A stretch of 64,000 nucleotides of DNA from Synchiropus splendidus (lineage: Eukaryota > Chordata > Actinopteri > Syngnathiformes > Callionymidae): assembly GCF_027744825.2 (NCBI RefSeq), contig NC_071334.1:3188937-3252936 (forward strand), in the 5' to 3' direction. The position numbers were made by a program, and so were the translations under genes. The notes under the pieces were generated by a model that saw only the letters and a list, made by a program, of their open reading frames with translations, did no database searches and was not told where the DNA came from. Below are positions 58,395 to 64,000 of the stretch, one piece after another; position 1 is the first letter of the stretch, and every line of letters begins with the position of its first letter.

Positions 58395-59300
58395 TTTATT
58401 TTTGCGGTTCAGTTTATATCCTGATATTTCCTCGAATAGTTTTAACAAATCTAGAATGTTTGGAATTGCTGTCTCTGTTTGTGATAGAGAAATGAGCAAA
58501 TCATCGGCGTATAAGGAGACTTGTCTTCTTCATCTCCTCTCTGTTTACCTGTTAAGGACTGGTCTGATCTCAGAGCCAGAGCAAGAGGCTCCGTGGCTAA
58601 AACAAACCACAGAGGGCTAAGAGGACATCCCTGCCCAGTGTGGTGACCAATATCTGTTGTTTGTTAGAACAGCAGCTGTTTTATCACCGTGATTCAACAA
58701 AGAAACCCATATGGCCCATATGATGCACAGATAGTAGGATCCTTGTCTTGTTTTGCTCAGAGTGTGATGCATGAGTGTTTGGAAGATGCCCAGTTTTAAA
58801 AGACTCTACAAAGACTGTTGACAAAACAGGGGATAACTGAGTCATCAGTCACACATCCAACTCACTGGGAAAGCCATCTGGCCCTGGAGACTTTCAGGTC
58901 TGCAGTGATCTGAGTCCATCTTCTATTTCTACTGGTGTGATCGACCGCTCAAGATTGTGAACAAGATGATCAGCCACTTGGGGCAATATTAGGTTTTGGA
59001 AAAAGAAAAGCTCCAGCTGCCGAGCCAGAATCTCTCCTGCTTTTTCACCATCTGCTTTTCTTTCTATTGAGGACGTTTCCAATAAAATAAGATGTGATCT
59101 GTGACTTGCTTTATTTTGACACCTGGGCAATGTGCTGGTGTAGATGATCCGAGTCTGGTGAAGCCGTTGTTCTAAGCGCTGAGCTTTTTCTCTATGGGCC
59201 GTATTGTTATTTTCTCTGTCCATCAATATCACTTTATTTGTGAACATGTATGCAGTATTTTTGGGGTGATGGTCCCATCTTAAGGGGACAGATTGCAAGA
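58395..59300 (-). mobile_element. L1-like (Tx1/L1 group) LINE fragment, reverse transcriptase pieces
   Basis: On the minus strand, 59298-58894 reads the linker and start of RT, ending ITPVEIEDGLRSLQT, then a stop, then KSPGPDGFPSE. A gap follows. At about 58640-58400 it resumes with CPLSPLWFVLATEPLALALR and the catalytic box VSLYADDLL, ending FEEISGYKLN. Spacing and motifs are those of L1-type ORF2. The stretch between GFPSE and CPLSPL is too short for the missing RT fingers, so an internal deletion has occurred. It is dead. Confidence 0.72.
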
Positions 59301-60044
59301 CAGGTGCGGTGAGGATGGTGGAAGAACACTGAGATCTTCAGACTCCAGTGAGAAGGTGATGATCTTCCAAACTCATGTGACTGAAGGCTGAAGAGAGTGA
59401 ATGACTCCATATGTGATGATGAGGAAAGTCAACAGTGCTGCTTCTAGATCTGCACGGAGGCTCCTCACGAGCTGCTGCTGGACAACCAGCTTCTGCTGGA
59501 CACCATGTTGGTGAGCAGTGTTCTGGCCAGTGACCTGGACTTGATGAAGACAAGTTCCAGCAGCAGATTCAAGGCTCACATGATGTCACCAACATCACAG
59601 CTGCTCCACTAGAAGCTGACAGAGTCCAGCAGTTCTCATGGATCAATCAAACACTCACACTTCTTCTGGTCAGATCTATAACCACCCTGGTCCCCAGTTG
59701 TACAGCCTGGAGGAAGAAAGAGAGAGAAGGATGAGCGCAGATCCATGTGACTTCAGATGTTTCAGGACTATTATCTCCTGTGCTAAGTGGACGGCTCTTT
59801 CATGACTGTGTTGATGACAACAAAGATGGATCTCTAAACATCTGCTCAGTCTCGACTGTCTCCTTGGTGCTTCCACTGGTGTCCAGCAGGAGAACATGTC
59901 ATGTGTTTGGATTCATGTGCTCAGTTCAGATGAAGAGTCTGAGCAGCCTCACACACCCACATCCTCTCTGTCTGCTCCTGGATCACATGTTCAGTCTGAA
60001 GTTCTTTGGAGCTCAGTCAGTCAGTTCTGCTGCTCTGTCCATAC
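59301..60044. other. Region 3' of the LRR exons, no exon recognised
   Basis: For a fish NLRC3-like gene a terminal B30.2 or last coding exon could be expected on the minus strand. None was found in these 740 bases. Confidence 0.45.
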
Positions 60045-60218
60045 CTGAGAGTCTCCAGCCTCCAGTCTGGACTCTCCAGTCCAGCAGACAGCAGCTCCAG
60101 TCCTGGTCCTTCTGGATGGTTGTAGCTCAGGTCCAGCTCTCTCAGATGGGAGGGGTTAGAGGTCAGAGCTGAGGCCAGAGAAGCACAGCCTCTCTCTGAG
60201 ATCATGCACCCTGACAGA
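60045..60218 (-). CDS. LRR exon (NLRC3-like), fourth in gene order
   Basis: A 174-base exon between a GCAG acceptor and a GTATGG donor. It reads LSGCMISERGCASLASALTS, then LRELDLSYNHP and LELLSAGLESPDWRLETL. This is the ribonuclease-inhibitor-type repeat pair used in fish NLR proteins (cytosolic pattern-recognition proteins, where LRRs form the sensor). It differs from the three upstream repeats and is of the type usually nearest the gene's 3' end. Confidence 0.75.
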
Positions 60219-60315
60219 CTGCAATGAAGGAGAATGTGTTCTCAAAAAAACCTGAGAACAGAAGAACCGTCCAGTGGTGGAGCATAACTGAAGAGAGGAG
60301 ATGATGTGTTCTGAC

Positions 60316-60492
60316 CTGAGAGTCTCCAGGTGACAGTGTGGACTCTTCAGTCCAGCAGACAGCAGCTCCACTCCTGCATCCTTCAGGTCCCTGTTGTTGC
60401 TCAGGTCCAGTTGTGTCAGACTAGAGGACGGAGAGCTGAGGACTGAGGACAGAAGGGAACCACTTCTCTCTGACAGTCCACAGCAGCTCAGG
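60316..60492 (-). CDS. LRR exon (NLRC3-like), third in gene order
   Basis: A 177-base exon after CACAG and before GTCAG. It reads [20 protein letters not shown], then [20 protein letters not shown] and ends in HLETLR. Frame and phase (1 + 58 codons + 2) match the other exons, so it can be spliced in frame. Confidence 0.75.
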
Positions 60493-60837
60493 CTGTGAAA
60501 GAGACGAGTGTCATCAACAAGTGAGACTTTTTCAATCCTCTATTGTGACAAGACTTTAAAGACTTGATGTGAGGAGCCACTGAACTCTTTCCATTCAGAA
60601 GATCATTGTGGTAGAAATGTAGGAGCTTCTACTGATGAATCTTCCTCTTCTTGATGATCACACTTGAAACTAACTGCTAGACAGGACAACAGTCATGAAG
60701 GTGCTCAGGTCATCACCTGGGGCCTCATTTCCGAAAACGTGCGCAAGACTGAAACATGGAGGATGAACAAATGAATCCAGATGCAGGAATCCAGGCACAT
60801 TTCTTCTCTACATCCCAACCCACGTGGGATTGAGCGC

Positions 60838-60917
60838 AGATGTTGGGCTCTCCAGATGTTGGGCTCTCCAGATGTTGGGCTCTCCAGATGTTGGGCTCTC
60901 CAGATGTTGGGTTCCCC
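60838..60917 (+). repeat. 16-bp minisatellite, five units
   Basis: The unit AGATGTTGGGCTCTCC is repeated four times perfectly, followed by a fifth copy with changes, in an intron of the LRR gene. Confidence 0.95.
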
Positions 60918-61423
60918 AGCGCCTCCCTTCATTTAAACACGCAGGTCACATGTCCTTGTGCTGAGATTCTGCTCTTTCACGAGCAGAAACTCCAAACAGT
61001 CGATAGAAATATCATTTCATCGAAGGCTAAACAACTGGCTGCACCATGACAATGTCACTTGGAGCCTCATCTGGCTCTGTGCTGGAGTGAAACACCGTGA
61101 CTGAAACAACTAACCATTGAACACCACTGCTGACACGCTGTGTTCAACAATAGACGGAGCGCCACCCGCTGGTGAGTCTGATCCTCAAACCTGGAGTTTT
61201 TCTTTTTCTTTTCTCTCCGCTGCCTGCAGTCAGTTCCAACCACAGAGGTGCTGAGAATGTGTGGATGGTGTGTTGAAGCTGCTCACAATGTTGCTTCATT
61301 GTGTTAGTGCATCTCATTTCAGCTCCATGTTGATGGAATAAACATGTTTCCCCTCGTGACTCGCCAGTTGTGACGTCAGCAGTGGACAAAGACTCAAAGG
61401 AGCTGAAGGTCAGCAACACACAA

Positions 61424-61447
61424 ACACACACACACACACACACACAC
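61424..61447. repeat. CA microsatellite
   Basis: A run of about ten CA units in an intron of the LRR gene. Confidence 0.9.
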
Positions 61448-61680
61448 GCGAGTTGATGATGATCTATTCATTCAGTTGCTCTTTGATCAGAGAACCATCC
61501 TCTGGTCCTCTCAACCTCACACCATGTTCTGTTTGATGCCAACTCTGCTGACTCAGCACAACACAGCTCACTGGAGTGTTGGAGCAAAGTGATGAGAAAA
61601 CTGTGACTCTCTGAAGCTGCGGTCTCCACCTCTGACTTTCACATTTCAGCTCTGAAGCTGGACAGATGATGTGTTCTGAC

Positions 61681-61857
61681 CTGAGAGTCTCCAGGTGACA
61701 GTGTGGACTCTTCAGTCCAGCAGACAGCAGCTCCACTCCTGCATCCTTCAGGTTGATGTTCCCACTCAGGTCCAGTTGTGTCAGACTAGAGGACGGAGAG
61801 CTGAGGACTGAGGACAGAAGGGAACCACTTCTCTCTGACAGTCCACACCTGCTCAGT
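61681..61857 (-). CDS. LRR exon (NLRC3-like), second in gene order
   Basis: A 177-base exon reading from [18 protein letters not shown] to [17 protein letters not shown] and HLETLR, between CACAG and GTCAG. It is nearly identical to the exon at 62656-62832, and the first 110 bases of the upstream intron are shared too, pointing to a recent unit duplication. Confidence 0.77.
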
Positions 61858-62655
61858 CTGTGAAAGAGACGAGTGTCATCAACAAGTGAGACTTTTTCAA
61901 TCCTCTATTGTGACAAGACTTGAAAGACTTGATGTGAGGAGCCACTGAACTCTTTCCATTCAGAAGATCATCATCACATTATTGTTGGAATATTTGAAGC
62001 ACTTTTATATCAGTCAGGATCAACTTGATCAAACATGTCTGACACACTGCGACTGTTGTGAGGCCACAGTGTTTTTGGCTCCTGTTATTGGTCAACAGAG
62101 CAACAAGAGGAAAGAAACATGGAGATGATGATGACAAAACATTTCAAAGTCAAACTCAGTGGACCCAACAGAGAAAAGAGCTCTGATGAAAAACAGTGTG
62201 ATTCTGCTCCAATATCATGAACATGAGCTGCAGAGATGATGATTCTATTGGAGCAGATGAACATTGTCCTCAATATCTTCAATATCAAACCATAAATCCA
62301 CTGGAGGAATGTGTGAAGCAGAAATGGAGACTTGAGAGAAACAAAGTCAAACTGTAGTGAAGTAGAAAACACCTGGACAAGAAGAGAAAACCAAGTGTTT
62401 TCTCAGCAACATGACAAACATCAGTCACTATGATGGACAAGAAATAGCCACTAAACAGTCCATGTTGTTTCAGAAAGACTTCAGAAAAGTGGATCATTTC
62501 TTTGGAAAAATCAGAAAATGAGAAGAAAAAGAGGAAGTGAATTTCTGAGCCAAAGATGAAGTGAAATCTGGAAATGGAGCTGTAACATCAGAAGAATCAC
62601 TAAAGTGTCTCTAAACGTGTTTCCAGATCAACAAATATTGATCAACATGTCTGAC

Positions 62656-62832
62656 CTGAGAGTCTCCAGGTGACAGTGTGGACTCTTCAGTCCAGCAGAC
62701 AGCAGCTCCACTCCTGCATCCTTCAGGTTGATGTTCTTACTCAGGTCCAGTTGTGTCAGACTAGAGGACGGAGAGCTGAGGACTGAGGACAGAAGGGAAC
62801 CACTTCTCTCTGACAGTTCACACCAGCTCAGG
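62656..62832 (-). CDS. LRR exon (NLRC3-like), first visible in gene order
   Basis: A 177-base exon reading from [20 protein letters not shown] to [17 protein letters not shown] and HLETLR, with CACAG acceptor and GTCAG donor. No FISNA or NACHT exon appears between here and the right window edge, so the gene either continues outside the window or is a truncated LRR-only remnant. Confidence 0.77.
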
Positions 62833-63269
62833 CTGTGAAAGAGACGAGTGTCATCAACAAGTGAGACTTTTTCAATCCTCTATTGTGACAAGACTTTAAA
62901 GACTTGATGTGAGGAGCCACTGAACTCTTTCCATTCAGAAGATCATCATCACATTATGGTTGGAATATTTGAAGCACTTTGACACTGTGAGCACAGTTAT
63001 GAGGCAAGTTATATTTTTGAGGATCCATTTGCTTCTTGTTCAACTCCAGTGCTCTTGGTCAATCCACAACATGAAGAAACCCTCAAACATGAACATGTCA
63101 GTAGTGAAAGTGAAGTTGGGAGTTTCTTCAGAGAATATCTATCTGCACAGCATCATGAGGCAACTAGGAGTGTGCAGGATTATTTTGCAACTAAATGAGA
63201 AACAAAGATTTTCCCATCTCACTGGTTTATTTTCACCAGTGAAAGTGAGAATAATAAACAACTGTGTCT

Positions 63270-64000
63270 GTTACTGATCCAACCATGCGAGCTCACATTG
63301 CAGAAGCAGTTGCTTGATCTGGCACTGCTGAACTTCAGCTCAGCATTGTGGAGAGTGAAGGGTTCAAGGATGTGATTCCGGTCCTTGAACCAACAAGAAA
63401 GGTTTGTGTGGAAGTTACAACAAGAAGTAGTTGATATGTCCAATTGATTTCATCTGAAATTCAAAAGTCTTGATTTGCCTTTGGTTTCATTTTCAGACCA
63501 TCAAACAAACGGTGACCAAGAAGTACGAGGAGGAACGGGAAGGAGTGAAAATGGAAGTCCAATGTCACAGTGTGGCAGTGAGCTGCCGCAGCTGACGTGG
63601 ACATCAGTGAACATGGGGCTGACTTGGCTCTGACCTGTCACTCCATTGATGAGAATTGGCAGTTGTGTTCAGCAGTGTTGGGAGTGCAACACTTTCCACA
63701 GAGTCACACTGCAGACAATTTGGCCCAGGTCAAAAGAGGTATGATGGAGGACTGGGCCATCACCAACAAAGTCAAGTGTTTTGTAACTTTGATAGCAACG
63801 ACTAGACACCTCCAAATTCACCACTTAGTTTGCATTGCACATAGTCTTAATCTATGAGTGAGAGAATCATGTGATCTGGTCCCCGCACTTACAGCCCTCA
63901 GACACACAGCTCGGCACACTGTCTCATATTTCCGTTCAGGCACTAGAGCCCAGGAGAAGCTCGCTCAGGTGCAGCACCAGACTCTGAAACGGATCAGTGA
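63270..64000 (+). pseudogene. hAT/ZBED-type transposase remnant, runs off window
   Basis: Plus-strand pieces in changing frames read LSIVESEGFKDVIPVLEPTR (63340-63405), a piece starting TIKQTVTKKYEEER (63498 on), TCHSIDENWQL and VLGVQHFPQSHTADNL (about 63630-63720), KCFVT, then LQIHHLVCIAHSLNL (to 63857). The order matches ZBED-type hAT transposases: linker, first catalytic Asp region, and the HxxxCxxHxLNL motif before the insertion domain. After a stop near 63855, text resembling LVPALTALRHTA continues. Stops and shifts show it is inactive. Confidence 0.7.

Noticed and set aside
59338..59897. Minus-strand frames as a terminal B30.2/SPRY exon of the NLR-like gene
   Set aside because: No SPRY motifs and no suitable splice acceptor; the translations look like non-coding sequence.

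Overview
The window looks like a stretch of teleost (ray-finned fish) genome. It is vertebrate-like, with intron-containing genes, AATAAA poly(A) signals, microsatellites and no operons. It is crowded with the transposable-element mix typical of fish: Ty3/gypsy, KDZ/Zisupton-type, Penelope-like, Maverick/Polinton, L1-like, RTE-like and hAT. It also carries leucine-rich-repeat exons of the fish NLRC3-like type. Species cannot be decided from the sequence alone.

Layout. Positions 1-5105 are the 3' part of a Ty3/gypsy retrotransposon (gag, protease, RT, RNase H, integrase, polypurine tract, one LTR) inserted into the left flank of a KDZ/Zisupton-type element (5106 to about 15292). From there the window is built of duplicated blocks. 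Block G (gene block) occurs four times, at about 15293-18750, 27730-31586, 35540-39380 and 46413-50260. Each copy carries an intronless gene for a four-Ig-domain type I membrane protein; the first is broken and the other three are intact and nearly identical. A second copy of the KDZ element (about 18751-27730) separates G1 from G2. Block D (about 31587-35540 and 42480-46413) ends in a 1 kb polypyrimidine tract that abuts block G. Block E (about 39380-42480, with a truncated copy at 50260-51371) carries a candidate first exon and a solo LTR; the first copy has also taken a hAT element.

The last 13 kb is different. It holds a Penelope-like element with a solo LTR nested in it (about 52100-55330), scattered Maverick/Polinton remnants (about 55630-58350), an L1-like LINE fragment (58395-59300), four minus-strand LRR exons of an NLR-like gene (60045-62832), and the start of a hAT/ZBED-type transposase remnant running off the right end.

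Reading the whole: the host content is a young tandem array of single-exon Ig receptors next to an NLR-like LRR gene, which suggests a fast-evolving immune or recognition locus. Paired occupied and empty sites in the duplicated copies allow some insertions to be ordered. The solo LTR of block E predates duplication of E. The hAT in E1 postdates it. The KDZ core deletion predates the KDZ/G duplication, while the gypsy insertion occupies only KDZ copy 1. The receptor family itself was not recognised, and its function is unknown.
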